Position numbers and translations under genes: made by a program. Below are positions 25,886-36,242 of a DNA stretch of 64,000 bases, piece after piece. Below the pieces are notes generated by a model, which searched no databases, was not told the origin of the DNA, and was given only the letters and a program-made list of their open reading frames with translations. Source of the stretch: Nitrospirota bacterium (GTDB taxonomy: Bacteria > Nitrospirota > Leptospirillia > Leptospirillales > Leptospirillaceae); contig JAMCWM010000026.1 of assembly GCA_023481175.1 (NCBI GenBank), positions 124,001-188,000 on the forward strand, given 5' to 3'. How positions within the stretch are numbered: position 1 is the first letter of the stretch; every line of letters begins with the position of its first letter.

Positions 25886-26513
25886 CTTTCTCCTCTCCGT
25901 TGCCAGTCCGTCCCAGATGCCCTCTCCCGGAGGCTTCGGGATCATAGGTCTTGCCGGGCGGTCCAATGTCGGCAAGTCCTCCCTCATCAACCGCCTGGCG
26001 GGGGCCCATCGCCTCGCCAGGACGGGAAAGCGACCGGGGGCGACCACCCTCCCCAATCTCTACCGGATTCTTTCGGGAGGATACTTTCTGGATTTTCCCG
26101 GCTACGGGTACATGAACCGGAGCCAGGGCATAAAGAAGAGCTCCCAGGACATCTCGACAACGCTTGTGGAATCCCGTCCGGACATCTCGGCGATACTTCT
26201 TTGTGTCGACATCCGTCGCGAGGTTCTCCCCGCAGACCAGGAGGCGGCCCGGTGGTTTTTCTCCAGGGGGCTTCCGGTTGCGGTGGTCCTGACAAAGCTC
26301 GACACCCTGTCGGGAAACGGCCGCACGGCCCAGATCCGGAACTGGAAGCGGTGGATCGAAGAGGAGGAGGCCGAAGGCCTTCTGGGCCTTTATCCCGTCA
26401 GTGCCAGGAGCGGAGAGGGGATCCCGGAGGTCGCCGCCCTCGTCGGAAGGATCCTTTCCGGTTTTCCGGGGGGCGGACGGGAGTCTACCGGGGAAGAATG
26501 TCCCCCGGTGTGA
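25839..26513 (+). CDS. engB: Ribosome biogenesis GTPase EngB/YsxC
   Basis: EngB is a small GTPase needed for 50S subunit assembly. G1 is GRSNVGKSS near residue 40, the G2 threonines are in GATTLPNLY, G3 is DFPGYG near 83, G4 is TKLD near 145, and the G5 region is VSARSGEG. The ATG at 25839 has GGGAGG eight bases upstream and gives the FPSIFLLSVASP lead seen in the family; the ATG at 25917 lacks a ribosome site. The first 47 bases overlap anmK head to head and the last 29 overlap the convergent SurA-like gene. Confidence 0.92.
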   Translation: MKPRDRRGGLPEFPSIFLLSVASPSQMPSPGGFGIIGLAGRSNVGKSSLINRLAGAHRLARTGKRPGATTLPNLYRILSGGYFLDFPGYGYMNRSQGIKKSSQDISTTLVESRPDISAILLCVDIRREVLPADQEAARWFFSRGLPVAVVLTKLDTLSGNGRTAQIRNWKRWIEEEEAEGLLGLYPVSARSGEGIPEVAALVGRILSGFPGGGRESTGEECPPV

Positions 26514-27552
26514 CGCCGGTTCCGTTGTTCCGCTTGGCATAGATGGCGACGTAGGAATGGGCGCGGAGCTTTTCGAGCCAGAGCCGTATTCGTTTTTCCG
26601 TCGTCTTCTTCGTCAGTTTGTTCAGGATGGACTGCTTGATGGCGTCGAATTTCTGATAGGGCTGGTCCTCCCGTTTCAGGACTTTGATGATGTAAAAGCC
26701 CCGGGAGGTGGGGATCAGGCCGCTGGTGTGGCCGACAGGGAGCGAAAAGGCCGGTCCGATGAGTTCCGGAAGAAGCTGGTCCTTGGTCAGGTCTCCCAGA
26801 AGTCCTCCCGATTCGGCGTTCGGACCCTGTGATTCCGAACCCGCAAGCATTTCAAAATCATCCCCCCGTCCGATCTGGCGAAGGATGTGCTGCCCTTTTT
26901 TCTCGATCGCGGCGATCTGGGCCGGAGTCGCTCCCTCGGGAAGGGAGAGAAAGATGTCGGCCAGGGTGACGTGCGCGGGAAGACGGTAGTTGTCCCGATG
27001 CTTGAGAAAATAGTCCCGAACCTCGTCGGGGCTGATCACAACCGTCGACCGGACCTCCTGGTTTACGAGTTTCATGACCGTCAGCTGTTTCTTCAGCTTG
27101 TGCCGGTATTGGCGGAAGGTCAGTCCCTGAGAGGCCAGGGCGTTTTCAAGTTGCCATTTTGCGGTGATGTTGTTTTTTTGCATGATGTCGTTGATGGCCC
27201 GGTCCACCTCGTCGTCGGTCACGGAAAGGCCGATCCGGTCGGCCTCTTCGAGCTCGAGGCGCTCATTGATCTTTTTCATCATGACGTTGTATTCGAGCGA
27301 GGCGATCAGCTGGCGGTAGGCCTTCCCCTGATAGGCGGCATGGAGCTTTTCGAAGGTGGGTTTGAGCTCCCGGTCGATCTCGCTTTTCGTGATGGAGTGG
27401 TGGTTGACGACGGCCATGACGCTGTCGATCAGGACCCCTTCGGCGGCCAGGACGCTCCTCTCCCAGAAAACCAGGAGGAAACCGGAAAGAAGCGAAAGGA
27501 TCAGAAATCTGCCGGGGGAAAATCTTTTTTGGTCGGAGCGGGGCTGGTTCAA
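26485..27552 (-). CDS. SurA-like periplasmic peptidyl-prolyl isomerase
   Basis: The 355-residue protein has a signal peptide (about 15-37, FLILSLLSGFLLVFWERSVLAA), a SurA N-terminal chaperone domain (about 40-185, with DSVMAVVNHHSITKSEID), and one parvulin domain (about 195-305, with GGLLGDLTKDQLLPEL and GFYIIKVLKRE). SurA proteins help outer-membrane proteins fold. There is one parvulin domain instead of two. It lies in the same orientation as two further chaperone-like lipoprotein genes and Mfd. Confidence 0.87.
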   Translation of the reverse strand: MNQPRSDQKRFSPGRFLILSLLSGFLLVFWERSVLAAEGVLIDSVMAVVNHHSITKSEIDRELKPTFEKLHAAYQGKAYRQLIASLEYNVMMKKINERLELEEADRIGLSVTDDEVDRAINDIMQKNNITAKWQLENALASQGLTFRQYRHKLKKQLTVMKLVNQEVRSTVVISPDEVRDYFLKHRDNYRLPAHVTLADIFLSLPEGATPAQIAAIEKKGQHILRQIGRGDDFEMLAGSESQGPNAESGGLLGDLTKDQLLPELIGPAFSLPVGHTSGLIPTSRGFYIIKVLKREDQPYQKFDAIKQSILNKLTKKTTEKRIRLWLEKLRAHSYVAIYAKRNNGTGVTPGDILPR

Positions 27553-27633
27553 TGGGGTCCTCGAAAAAAACGTGTCAGGAAAAGATGTTTCCAGGATTAT
27601 ACCCGAATGCCGTCCCCCTGCCTATGGGACGGG

Positions 27634-28566
27634 TCAGATTCCGTTTTGAGAAAACAATGCCCGGTACCGCGGAAGAATCACCAGCGGATGGTGTTGAAGC
27701 TCTTTTGAAATCCAGTCTCCGAGCTCCTTCTTCCTGATTTTCCGGATGAGGCGTTTCCGGATCGACTCCTTTACGGAGGAAAAGGTCCGGACCCGGGCGG
27801 GACGGATCGAGACGAGCTTCAGAATGTGGTATCCGTAGGGAGAGGAAAGCAGGGGACTCACCTCCCCCGGCTTCATCGAAAAGACCCGGTTGAAAGGGGG
27901 GGGCATCTCTCCCATGGAGAAGGGGGGGAGAAGACCTCCCTTTTTTCCTTCGGGGGAGAGAGACTTGGCCTTCGCAAGGGCAGAAAAGGAATTTCCGGCG
28001 GCGAGGGCCGCGAGAATCGCCTTTCCCTCGTCCTCAGAACGCACGACAATGTCTTTGGCAACGGCGCGCTCCGGAAGCGTATAGTGAGCAAGATCCTGCC
28101 TGTAAGCCGTCCTGAGCTCCCTTGTCGTGATTTTTGGCGCCGGCGCCTCCTCCTCCGTCACCTTTTCCAGCAAAAGCTTTCTTCGGATCAGGGTCTCCGG
28201 GGGCAGGTAGGGGGATCGGGAAGGGGAGGGCGCACTGATCCCCGCCAGCCGTTTTCTTTCTTCGTCGACCTCCCCGGGGGAGACGTCCAGGCCGGCTTTT
28301 TTCGCCTTTTCATCCAGAAGACGGTCATAAACCGTTTCCCGAAGCACCAGGCTTGCCAGGACAGGTGACCAAGTGTCGAGAGGACGGGAGGACAGCGACT
28401 CGAGACCGATGAAGCGTGCCGTCTCCCTGAGCTCCTCCGACGAAACAGGTGTTCCGGAAAGGGTGGCCACCACTCCTTCCGGAGAGTGGTTTTCCCGATT
28501 GCAGGACGGGAGAAGAAGGAGAAAAAGTCCCGTCAGAAAGAGATGCCGGCATCTTCGGGGGGTCAT
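27634..28566 (-). CDS. Parvulin-type peptidyl-prolyl isomerase lipoprotein
   Basis: The N-terminus has the lipobox LLPSC at about residue 22. A SurA-like helical region (about 30-160) precedes a parvulin domain (about 165-270) with ALAAGNSFSALAKAKSLSPE, KKGGLLPPFSMGEMP and SSPYGYHILKLVS. The C-terminal helix resembles that of SurA. It overlaps the next upstream gene by four bases (ATGA), so it is translated as a pair with it. The function as an outer-membrane-protein chaperone is inferred. Confidence 0.82.
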   Translation of the reverse strand: MTPRRCRHLFLTGLFLLLLPSCNRENHSPEGVVATLSGTPVSSEELRETARFIGLESLSSRPLDTWSPVLASLVLRETVYDRLLDEKAKKAGLDVSPGEVDEERKRLAGISAPSPSRSPYLPPETLIRRKLLLEKVTEEEAPAPKITTRELRTAYRQDLAHYTLPERAVAKDIVVRSEDEGKAILAALAAGNSFSALAKAKSLSPEGKKGGLLPPFSMGEMPPPFNRVFSMKPGEVSPLLSSPYGYHILKLVSIRPARVRTFSSVKESIRKRLIRKIRKKELGDWISKELQHHPLVILPRYRALFSQNGI

Positions 28567-29477
28567 TTTGATCCTGGGTCGGCTCCGGTCGATGCGGTTG
28601 TTGCGGCACCCATCACCTCGCCAAGTCCCTTCTGGTCGATCGCTATCTTGGTCTTGGCTCTGAGGGAGTTCAGGAAGGCCTGGTAGCGCTCCTGCTTCTG
28701 CTGGGAGGTCAGAAACTGGGAGATCCCGCTCCTGGCCTCATCAAAGGAGAGAAGTTTTCCGCGTTCCACCTTGTCGATCTTGAAGTAGTGCACCCCGTCC
28801 TTGAGGGCAAGAGGACCGGTCACCTTGCCCGCCGGGAGACCGAAAAAATACTTGGCAAACTGGGGGGGGACCGTTCCCTCGAAGATCTTTCCCACGGGAC
28901 CGCCATTGTACCGATGGATGGCCTTGCCGAATCCGTGGCTTTTCCTGAGGGTTTTGGCGACGGCCTGGGCCGTTTTCATGTCCGGAAGGATCAGCTGGCG
29001 GACGACGACGAAGCCCGGCTGCTTGATTTCGTTTTTATGCTGGTCATAGTAGGTTTTGACGTCGGCATCGGTCACATGGACCTGGGAGTCGACCTTTTTC
29101 TGGATGAGGGCCTGGCGAAGAATCCGTTCCCGGCTGTTCCGGATCTTCCGGCTGATGGAGGGCTCCGTGGCCAGTCCTTCCCGTTCGGCCTCCTGGTTTA
29201 TCAGGGCCCGGTCAATCAGTCGGTTCAGGACATCGCTCGGCACGGAGGCCGGGACCTTGGAGGGAAGCTTCATGGCCGAAATGGTTCGGACAAGTTCTTC
29301 CTTCGAGATTTTCTGGTCGCCGACGGTGGCGATGATTCCGGTTCCGGATGTTTTGTGGCAGGCGGCCAGAAGGACGAGGGCAAGGACGAGGGCCCCGGCC
29401 TTGCCGGTCCGGCAGGGGGCTCCTGAGGTCAGTGGTTCCGGGGGGGACGTCCGGGCACAGTGTTCGGTCTGGTTCAA
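28563..29477 (-). CDS. SurA/PrsA-like lipoprotein with degenerate parvulin domain
   Basis: The start is the TTG at 29477, seven bases after AAGGAG; an in-frame TTG at 29525 has no ribosome site. The lead is long, with the lipobox LLAAC at about residue 40. Helical SurA-like segments follow (DQKISKEELVRTISAM, and PSDVLNRLIDRALINQEAE). Residues about 150-235 resemble a parvulin domain (VVVRQLILPDMKTAQAVAKTL and KDGVHYFKIDKVERG) but it is less canonical. It forms a chaperone pair with the following gene. Confidence 0.75.
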   Translation of the reverse strand: MNQTEHCARTSPPEPLTSGAPCRTGKAGALVLALVLLAACHKTSGTGIIATVGDQKISKEELVRTISAMKLPSKVPASVPSDVLNRLIDRALINQEAEREGLATEPSISRKIRNSRERILRQALIQKKVDSQVHVTDADVKTYYDQHKNEIKQPGFVVVRQLILPDMKTAQAVAKTLRKSHGFGKAIHRYNGGPVGKIFEGTVPPQFAKYFFGLPAGKVTGPLALKDGVHYFKIDKVERGKLLSFDEARSGISQFLTSQQKQERYQAFLNSLRAKTKIAIDQKGLGEVMGAATTASTGADPGSK

Positions 29478-29529
29478 GAAAAAACTCCTTCGTTGAGGAG
29501 GATCGCGGGCGACCTCCAGTGTCAATGGG

Positions 29530-32500
29530 TCATGAATGGTTGGGCGAAGATCCTGATCCGGACAGAAATCGTTTGAGGTCCTCGATCAGGATCCCGGGAA
29601 GGGTCCGGACAATTTTCCACGAGCCGTCCGCCTGAAAGGAGAGGCGGTCGCCAAAGAGATCCATGGCCCGGGTCAGACGGTCCTGGGAAAACATTCCGGC
29701 CCGCTCCTTCAGGACGACCTCTCGCTCCCTGAGGGAAACCTCCGTGAATCCGGAGTTTGTGGCGAGGACGCGGATCCGGGCACCGGCGAACAGGTGGCGC
29801 GTCGTTCGGGGAGGGGGTCCGAATCTGTCGCCAAGCTCATCTTCAAGACGTTCAATGGCCTCAAGATTGTCAGCATGAGCGAGGCGGCGGTAAAAGTCAA
29901 TTCTTTCGGAGGGATGGTCGATATAGTCCTCCGGGATCCTGGCCTCGATCTTCCATTCGACGCGGGCTTGCTCTGTCCTGGGCGGGGTCCCGGAGGGCTC
30001 GGTCAGGTGGCCGATGGCCTCTTCCACCATTTCGAGGTAGAGATCGAGCCCAACCATGGCCACCTGGCCTGTCTGCTGGTGGCCGAGAAGGCTTCCGGCA
30101 CCGCGGATTTCAAGATCTCTCATGGCAATCTGGTATCCCGATCCCAGCCCCGAATGCTCCTGGAGCGTGTGGAGCCTTTTTTTCGCCAGGTCGTTCAGGC
30201 TGTCTTCGGCCCCTGTAATGAAGTAGGCATAGGCCTGCTGTCCTCCCCGGCCGACTCGTCCCCGGAGCTGGTAGAGCTCGGCGATTCCGAAGAGGTCGGC
30301 CCGGTTGACGAGGATGGTGTTGGCCCACGGGATATCGAGACCCGCCTCGACGATCGTCGTGGAGACCAGAATGCGGCTGTCCCGCCGGATGAACCGGGCC
30401 ATGACCTCCTCGATCTCCCGTTCCTGCATCTGGCCATGGGCATAGGAGACATTGGCTTCAGGAAAAAGGGTTCCGAGGTAGCGGGCCCACCGGGCGATGG
30501 AGGAGACCCGGTTGTGGATGAAAAACACCTGTCCTTCCCGGGCGAGTTCCCGGTCGATGGCCTCCCGGATGCGCTCCCGGTCGAAGCGGATGATGGAGGT
30601 CCGGATGGACTTCCGTCCCGGAGGAGGGGTCATGATGAAGCTGATGCCCTTGAGGCCGGACATCGCCATCTGGAGTGTCCGGGGAATGGGGGTTGCCGAC
30701 AGGGTGAGCCGGTCGACATGGGGAAAACGTTCGGTCAGTTTTTCCTTCTGCCGGACCCCGAACCGCTGTTCTTCATCGATGATGAAAAGGCCAAGGTCCC
30801 GGAAGGAGATCTGGGAGGACAGGAGGGCCGTCGTCCCGACGACGATGTCCGTCTCCCCCCGGGAGAGGCGCTCCCTGACGGACTTCTGCCCGGAGGCCGA
30901 CAGCATTCGGGAGAGGCTTTCGATGCGGACCGGGAATCCCGCGAAGCGGTTCCGGAAGGTTTCATGGTGCTGGAGGGCCAGGAGAGTGGTGGGAACGAGA
31001 ACGGCGACCTGCTTTCCGTCGGCGACGGCACGGAAGGCCGCGCGCATGGCGACCTCCGTCTTTCCGAAACCGACATCTCCCAGAATCAGGCGGTCCATGG
31101 GGGTCTCCGATTCCATATCCTGGGAAACGGCCCGGATGGCCTCCTCCTGGTCGGGTGTCAGGTCGTAGGGGAAGGCTTGGTCGAACTCCCGGGTCATGAG
31201 GGATTCCCCCGAAAAGGAAAAACCCTTCGCCGTTTTTCGCCGGGCATAGAGCTCGACGAGTTCGGCGGAGACCTTTTCGATCTGTTTTCTGACCCGGGCC
31301 CGGGTCAGACTCCAGGATTTCCCACCGAGACGGTCGAGACGGGGTTCGACCCCCTCCGGACCCTGATAGGGGAGGACCTGGTCCATCTGGTCCACCGAGA
31401 CGTAGAATCGGTCTCCTCCCTGGTATTCGATCACGCAGAATTCTCCCGAAACGGCTCCGACTGTGACTTCCTGGAGCCCCCGGTAACGGCCGATCCCCTG
31501 GTGGAGATGAACCACGAAATCCCCTTCGGAAAAAACGGGATGGTCCCGACGATAGGCCTGGGTTCGTGTGGAGAAGGAGCGGAAGGGGGGTCTCGAGACG
31601 GTTTTCCGGAAGAGCCAGGTGTCGGAGAGGACCAGGAGTCGGTCGCGGACGACCTCGAAGCCTTCCTCAAGGTCGCCCAGCAGAAGGGACACCGGTCGGC
31701 GACCCTCGTCTCCCGGGGCGTCTTCAAATGTGGTCAGGTAGGAAAGTCCTCCGGTCTCGAGAACGTCCTTCATCCTGTCCCGCTGGCCCCGTGTCCGGCA
31801 GAAGACGACAATTTTCATGGAGTCGGACAATTCCTCGAGAGCGGGGAGCCAGGAACGGGTCCGGTCGATACGGGAGGTGGCCGGAGCCAGGATCCGTGTC
31901 TCCGGGGATTCCCGGAGCACGGAAAGAGAGAGACAGGGACGCGACCTTTCCCAGTCCTCCCTTTCCCTGAGGTCGAGGAAGGCTCTGTCGGGAGAAGGCA
32001 ACACCTTCTTTTCCGACTCGGACAAGGATTCCCAGCCTTCCGCAATTCTGGAGGACCAGTCCTGGATTCTTGCCAGGAGGGGCGTCCAGTCGTCCACCAG
32101 GACGAGGAGGTCGTTTCGTGAAAAGACGGGCGATCCGGCCTCCGGGAAGAAAAGCGGAAAATGGCGTTCGATGCCGGGGGAATAGGGAGGGGTGGCATTC
32201 TGGAGAAGCCATTGTTCCAGCTCCGGAGCGCGTTCCCGGTCGGGGAGGGGCGTGAGCCATTCATGGCTGGGGAGAAGGTCGGCCGACGACACGGGACCCA
32301 GCGAACGCTGGGTCCCGGGATCGAAGACTCGGATGGACCGGATTTCAAGGTCGTCCCACTCGAGCCGGACCGGCGTTCTCCGGTCGGTCGAGTAGAGGTC
32401 GATCAGGGCTCCCCGGACGGAGAATTCTCCGGGGGCCGTGACCTGGGGAACGCGCAGGTAGCCGTAGGAGAGGAGGGTGTCGATGACCGACTGCGGGTCG

Positions 32501-32970
32501 ACCTCCTGGCCCGTCGACAGGGAGCGTCTTTTGTCGTGAAGCAAGGTCGGGGAGAGGGTCTTGCGGAGGATGGCCGCGACCGGGGAGACGACAAAATCCG
32601 GGGGAGCGGGTCCGGCAAGCCGGTCGAGGGCATGGATTCGTTCGGCCCGGATGAAGTCGGCGGGACTCTCCCGTTCGTAGGGCAGGGTTTCCTCCTCCGG
32701 GAAGAGAAGTCCTTCAAAGGGGCGGTCGAGAAGGGCGGCCGTTGTCTGGATCTCTTCGAAGAGGCGCTGGGACCGCTCGGGGGTTGCGGTCAGGATCCAG
32801 AACATCTCCCTCCGGCCCGCCTCCCTGAGAAGGGCCGGAAGGAAGGGAAAGGCCTCCCGGTCCACGCCTCGCAGAGTCCCGGAGGTCAGGGGCGCCCCGG
32901 GGGACGGAAGCTGTGTCCGGAGGGAATCTAGTGTCTGGCGAAGGGGATTTCGGGATGGGATGTCAGCCAC
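29530..32970 (-). CDS. mfd: Transcription-repair coupling factor
   Basis: Mfd pushes stalled RNA polymerase off damaged DNA and recruits UvrA. The 1146-residue protein has a UvrB-like N-terminal region, the RNA-polymerase-interacting domain (near 480-550, with [17 protein letters not shown]), and an RecG-like motor with [16 protein letters not shown] near 632, DEEQ near 730, and [13 protein letters not shown] near 755. The C-terminal TRCF domain starts near 1000. The start is a GTG that overlaps the heptose gene by eight bases. All motor motifs are intact. Confidence 0.95.
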   Translation of the reverse strand: MADIPSRNPLRQTLDSLRTQLPSPGAPLTSGTLRGVDREAFPFLPALLREAGRREMFWILTATPERSQRLFEEIQTTAALLDRPFEGLLFPEEETLPYERESPADFIRAERIHALDRLAGPAPPDFVVSPVAAILRKTLSPTLLHDKRRSLSTGQEVDPQSVIDTLLSYGYLRVPQVTAPGEFSVRGALIDLYSTDRRTPVRLEWDDLEIRSIRVFDPGTQRSLGPVSSADLLPSHEWLTPLPDRERAPELEQWLLQNATPPYSPGIERHFPLFFPEAGSPVFSRNDLLVLVDDWTPLLARIQDWSSRIAEGWESLSESEKKVLPSPDRAFLDLREREDWERSRPCLSLSVLRESPETRILAPATSRIDRTRSWLPALEELSDSMKIVVFCRTRGQRDRMKDVLETGGLSYLTTFEDAPGDEGRRPVSLLLGDLEEGFEVVRDRLLVLSDTWLFRKTVSRPPFRSFSTRTQAYRRDHPVFSEGDFVVHLHQGIGRYRGLQEVTVGAVSGEFCVIEYQGGDRFYVSVDQMDQVLPYQGPEGVEPRLDRLGGKSWSLTRARVRKQIEKVSAELVELYARRKTAKGFSFSGESLMTREFDQAFPYDLTPDQEEAIRAVSQDMESETPMDRLILGDVGFGKTEVAMRAAFRAVADGKQVAVLVPTTLLALQHHETFRNRFAGFPVRIESLSRMLSASGQKSVRERLSRGETDIVVGTTALLSSQISFRDLGLFIIDEEQRFGVRQKEKLTERFPHVDRLTLSATPIPRTLQMAMSGLKGISFIMTPPPGRKSIRTSIIRFDRERIREAIDRELAREGQVFFIHNRVSSIARWARYLGTLFPEANVSYAHGQMQEREIEEVMARFIRRDSRILVSTTIVEAGLDIPWANTILVNRADLFGIAELYQLRGRVGRGGQQAYAYFITGAEDSLNDLAKKRLHTLQEHSGLGSGYQIAMRDLEIRGAGSLLGHQQTGQVAMVGLDLYLEMVEEAIGHLTEPSGTPPRTEQARVEWKIEARIPEDYIDHPSERIDFYRRLAHADNLEAIERLEDELGDRFGPPPRTTRHLFAGARIRVLATNSGFTEVSLREREVVLKERAGMFSQDRLTRAMDLFGDRLSFQADGSWKIVRTLPGILIEDLKRFLSGSGSSPNHS

Positions 32971-33484
32971 GGTCTCGCGAATACCGATCGATGATCCGTT
33001 CGATCAGCCCTGTCGTGGAGGAATCCGGAACGAGGGGGATGGAGCGGACCTCCCCCCCCCGCTCCAGAACCATTCGCCCTCCCACGATCCTGTCGATACT
33101 CCAGTCTCCGCCCTTGACAAGAACATCGGGAAGGATCCGGCGGATCAGATCCTCCGGAGTCTCGGAATCAAAAAAGGTGACATAGGAAACGCAGGCGAGG
33201 GAGGCCATGACCCGGGCGCGATTGGCCTGGGGAACGATGGGCCGGAGGGGTCCCTTGAGTGTCGCAACCGACCTGTCGGTGTTGAGGGCGACGACGAGGA
33301 TGTCCCCAAGACTGCGGGCCTGCTCGAGAACTTCCACATGGCCCGCATGGAGGAGGTCGAAGCATCCGTTGGTAAAGACGATCTTTTCCCCCTGGAGCTT
33401 GTGGCGCTCCAGGACCGGAAGGAGGGATTCCGGATCGAGGATTTTCGAGGAGGAGAAAAGGGGGGGGCGAGGATCCATCGGCAT
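32963..33484 (-). CDS. rfaE2: D-glycero-beta-D-manno-heptose 1-phosphate adenylyltransferase (RfaE2/HldE C-domain)
   Basis: The nucleotidyltransferase signature [20 protein letters not shown] lies near residue 36, followed by [13 protein letters not shown] and LVKGGDW. This activates heptose phosphate with ATP for LPS core synthesis. It is a stand-alone version of the C-terminal domain of E. coli HldE; the kinase half is not in the window. The ATG at 33484 is chosen from two close ATGs and lacks a strong ribosome site. It is 14 bases after gmhA, which makes the substrate, so the operon order supports the role. Confidence 0.9.
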   Translation of the reverse strand: MPMDPRPPLFSSSKILDPESLLPVLERHKLQGEKIVFTNGCFDLLHAGHVEVLEQARSLGDILVVALNTDRSVATLKGPLRPIVPQANRARVMASLACVSYVTFFDSETPEDLIRRILPDVLVKGGDWSIDRIVGGRMVLERGGEVRSIPLVPDSSTTGLIERIIDRYSRDRG

Positions 33485-33498
33485 ACCGGAAGCGGGCC

Positions 33499-34092
33499 TC
33501 AGTGTTTTTGCGGGAACAGGATTTCTTCGACCATTTCGCACAGGACGTGACCCAGTGTGATGTGGGTTTCCTGGATCCGGGGGGTCAGGGGGGAAGGGAC
33601 GATGAAGGCGAGATCGACCAGCTCCTTCATCCGTCCTCCGGAGCCGCCTCCGAAGCCGATGGTCTTCATTCCGGTTGCCCGGGCCTTTTCCAGGGCCAGA
33701 AGGACATTTTTCGAGTTTCCGCTGGTGCTGATGCCGATAGCCAGGTCGCCCGGACGTCCATAGGCCTCGACCTCCCGGGCAAAGATGTGTTCGTACCCGT
33801 AGTCATTGCCGATGCTGGTCAGGGTCGCCAGTCCCGTTCCCAGCGCGATGGCCGGAAGGCCCTTCCGGTTGATGTAGAAGCGGCTGACAAGCTCGCCGGC
33901 GATGTGCGAGGCGTCCGTGGAGGAGCCCCCGTTTCCGAATATCAGAAGCTTCCCGCCGTTCTGGAAGGTCTCGACCATCATGCGGGTGGCTCGCTCTATC
34001 AGGGGAAGGGAACTTTTGAGGAAGTCTTCTTTTGTACGAATGCTGTCCCGGAAGATCGACTCGATCCTGGAAGAAAGGGTGGCGCTGTCCAT
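33499..34092 (-). CDS. gmhA: Phosphoheptose isomerase
   Basis: GmhA converts sedoheptulose 7-phosphate to D-glycero-D-manno-heptose 7-phosphate. The SIS-fold signatures are [22 protein letters not shown] near residue 46, [11 protein letters not shown] near 120 and a C-terminal [15 protein letters not shown] with the active-site histidine. The length of 197 residues is normal. The start ATG at 34092 follows GGGAG. It is the first of the two LPS heptose genes. Confidence 0.93.
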   Translation of the reverse strand: MDSATLSSRIESIFRDSIRTKEDFLKSSLPLIERATRMMVETFQNGGKLLIFGNGGSSTDASHIAGELVSRFYINRKGLPAIALGTGLATLTSIGNDYGYEHIFAREVEAYGRPGDLAIGISTSGNSKNVLLALEKARATGMKTIGFGGGSGGRMKELVDLAFIVPSPLTPRIQETHITLGHVLCEMVEEILFPQKH

Positions 34093-34117
34093 GAGACGAA
34101 AACTCCCGGTTGTGGCC

Positions 34118-35404
34118 TCAGATCTGGGCCCGTGTTTTTTCCAGGGCCCTCTTGAAACGTTCCAGGGCCATGTTGACGATCTTGTCGTCGTGGCAAGTTG
34201 AGAGAAAAAGGGCCTCGAACTGCGAAGGGGGGAGAAGGAGCCCCTCTTTTCGGGCTTCCTGATGGAAAATCGAGAAAAGGCGGAGATCGGACCGCTCTGC
34301 ACTTTCAAGATCGACCACGGGATGCGAGCTGAAAAAGAGGGTCATCATCGATCCCATGCGGTTCAACTGGAGAGGAAGACCGAGGTTCCGTGCGGTCGAG
34401 AGAATCCCGTCAGCCAGGATCCGGCTTTTTTCCTCGAGGAGAGAGTAGAGGGCCGGCGTCCGGAGTTTCGTGAGCGTGGCCAGTCCCGCGGCCATGGCCA
34501 CCGGGTTTCCGGAAAGGGTTCCCGCCTGATAGACCGGACCCTCGGGAGCGATCATCTTCATGATGTCCGCCCGCCCTCCGTAGGCTCCCACCGGCATGCC
34601 TCCCCCGACGATCTTGCCCAGGAGGGTCAGGTCGGGTTCCATCCCGAAAAGGACCTGGGCTCCCCCGTAGGTCAGTCGGAAGCCGGTGATGATCTCGTCC
34701 GCGATGAGGAGAGCTCCGTTTTCTTCGGTCACGGTCCGCGCCGCGAGAAGGAACTCCTCGTCCGGGGGGACGACCCCCATGTTGCCGGCAACGGGCTCCA
34801 GAATGAGGGCCGCGACCGTCTTGCCCTCGCGTTTGAAAAAATTCCGGAGACTTTGGGTGTCGTTGTAAGGGAGGACGATGGTGTCCTGAATGACCGCCTC
34901 GGGAACTCCGGCGCTTGTGGGGATCCCGAAGGTCGTCCCTCCGGATCCGGCCTTGACGAGGAGGGCATCGGAGTGGCCATGGTATCCTCCGGCGAACTTG
35001 ACGATCCGGTTTCGACCGGTAAAGGCCCGGGCCAGACGAAGGGCCGACATGGCGGCTTCGGTGCCCGAGTTGACAAACCGGATGCGGTCGAGGCCGGGAA
35101 CGGCGCGCGTCAGGACTTCGCCCAGATGGATCTCGGTTTCCGAAAGCCCCCCGAAGGAGAGACCCTTTGCGGCCGTCTCCGTGATGGCCGCCAAAACGTC
35201 AGGATCGGCATGGCCCAGAATAAGAGGGCCGAAGGAGAGGACGAAATCGATATACTCCCGTCCGTCGACGTCGGAAATGAAGGCTCCTTTGCCCTGGCGG
35301 ATGACGGGTGGATTTCCGCCGACGGCCTTGTAGGCCCGGACCGGACTGCTGACGCCGCCGGGAAAGATCCCGCAGGCTTTTTTGAAACCGTCTTCAGAGT
35401 TCAA
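34118..35404 (-). CDS. hemL: Glutamate-1-semialdehyde 2,1-aminomutase
   Basis: HemL makes 5-aminolevulinate for tetrapyrrole synthesis by the C5 route. The PLP lysine is in LLGKIVGGGMPVGAYGG near residue 265, with the aspartate in LIADEIITGFR near 237 and YQAGTLSGNPVAMAAG near 295. I choose the TTG at 35404 with GGGAG seven bases upstream; it gives 428 residues and the same N-terminal length as E. coli HemL. The ATG at 35437 lacks a ribosome site. The organism is thus expected to make heme from glutamyl-tRNA, consistent with gltX at 44838. Confidence 0.93.
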   Translation of the reverse strand: MNSEDGFKKACGIFPGGVSSPVRAYKAVGGNPPVIRQGKGAFISDVDGREYIDFVLSFGPLILGHADPDVLAAITETAAKGLSFGGLSETEIHLGEVLTRAVPGLDRIRFVNSGTEAAMSALRLARAFTGRNRIVKFAGGYHGHSDALLVKAGSGGTTFGIPTSAGVPEAVIQDTIVLPYNDTQSLRNFFKREGKTVAALILEPVAGNMGVVPPDEEFLLAARTVTEENGALLIADEIITGFRLTYGGAQVLFGMEPDLTLLGKIVGGGMPVGAYGGRADIMKMIAPEGPVYQAGTLSGNPVAMAAGLATLTKLRTPALYSLLEEKSRILADGILSTARNLGLPLQLNRMGSMMTLFFSSHPVVDLESAERSDLRLFSIFHQEARKEGLLLPPSQFEALFLSTCHDDKIVNMALERFKRALEKTRAQI

Positions 35405-35729
35405 TCTGACGCTCCCGAATGGTGGGTTGTGTGGCATAGCCAGGATTTTTTGTCCAAGACTAAGGACGAAGATCCAACAGACTATCATGTTTTCCGGTCG
35501 GAAGGAAATGCGTCCGGTTTTCCGCACAACCGGAGTCCAGGGAACTGGAGCGCTCCCATCCCCATGTTTCTGCGCTGATACAAAATCCTTGCCGAATGTT
35601 TCCTTTGGCACCGTTTTTAATTTTTGACAGAAGAGAGTTGCAGGTTGAATCAGGAGTGGTATCTTTCTTGCGATGCCGGTCAAGATGCCGAAATCATGTT
35701 CTTCATTTGTTGAAGGAGGTGATTTGACG
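35405..35729. other. Intergenic region between divergent hemL and a small membrane gene
   Basis: No convincing gene is present. TTGACA at 35624-35629 is a perfect -35 box for the plus strand, but the best -10 (TTGAAT at 35645-35650) is only 15 bases away and weak. The perfect ribosome site AAGGAGGTGAT lies at the right end. Confidence 0.4.
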
Positions 35730-35963
35730 ATGACTGAAAAAGGAATCGTGGGGTATTGGCTGAACGCGGCCTTTTCTGCGGTCGGGTCCGGATCGGTGGT
35801 GGGTTTTTGTCTTCAAGAGTGGTTCGGCGCCCATCGGTTCGAAACCTGGAGAGAATCCTACGTGTGGATCTACTGGATCATGGTTCTTTCGACGATCGCA
35901 GGGGCGCTGATAGGCCTCTATTCCTACTCCTATCACAAGAAAAAAGAAAACTGGACCTGGTGA
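35730..35963 (+). CDS. Small two-span membrane protein, 77 aa
   Basis: Two membrane spans are seen, at about residues 7-27 (YWLNAAFSAVGSGSVVGFCL) and 45-65 (WIYWIMVLSTIAGALIGLYS), joined by a short charged loop with WFGAHRFETWRESY. The tail is basic and aromatic. AAGGAGGTGAT, a near-perfect anti-SD match, is seven bases before the ATG, pointing to high expression. The function is not known. Confidence 0.6.
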   Translation: MTEKGIVGYWLNAAFSAVGSGSVVGFCLQEWFGAHRFETWRESYVWIYWIMVLSTIAGALIGLYSYSYHKKKENWTW

Positions 35964-36053
35964 GTATCCCGTCCGGCAGGGCTTGAGGCCGGGATCACAA
36001 GAAAAAGGGACCTTTCCGGGGGGCTGTCCGGCATCGAATCCTCTCCTCGTGAA

Positions 36054-36227
36054 ATGTCCCTTTATGTTTTTTTCTTGTTCTCAAGGCATCTTCTCTTCCC
36101 GATCGACGGCATCCGGGGGACGTGGCGCATGGTCGGAGACTGGAAAAAACTTTGGATCATCGTCGCGGCCGCCTCTGCGGTGGGAGCGGCCATCGGCTTT
36201 TTTTTCGGGCTGCGCGGCGGGGGGTGA
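36054..36227 (+). CDS. Possible small glycine-zipper membrane peptide
   Basis: An open frame of 57 codons ends in WIIVAAASAVGAAIGFFFGLRGGG, a plausible membrane span with small residues at four-residue spacing. Internal ATG at 36129 would give 32 residues. Neither start has a clear ribosome site, so this may be a chance frame. Confidence 0.25.
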   Translation: MSLYVFFLFSRHLLFPIDGIRGTWRMVGDWKKLWIIVAAASAVGAAIGFFFGLRGGG

Positions 36228-36242
36228 AGGCGCCCTCCCTGC

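Noticed and set aside
29794-32121. 775-codon plus-strand frame inside mfd
   Set aside because: It is antisense to mfd, which has full helicase motifs on the minus strand.
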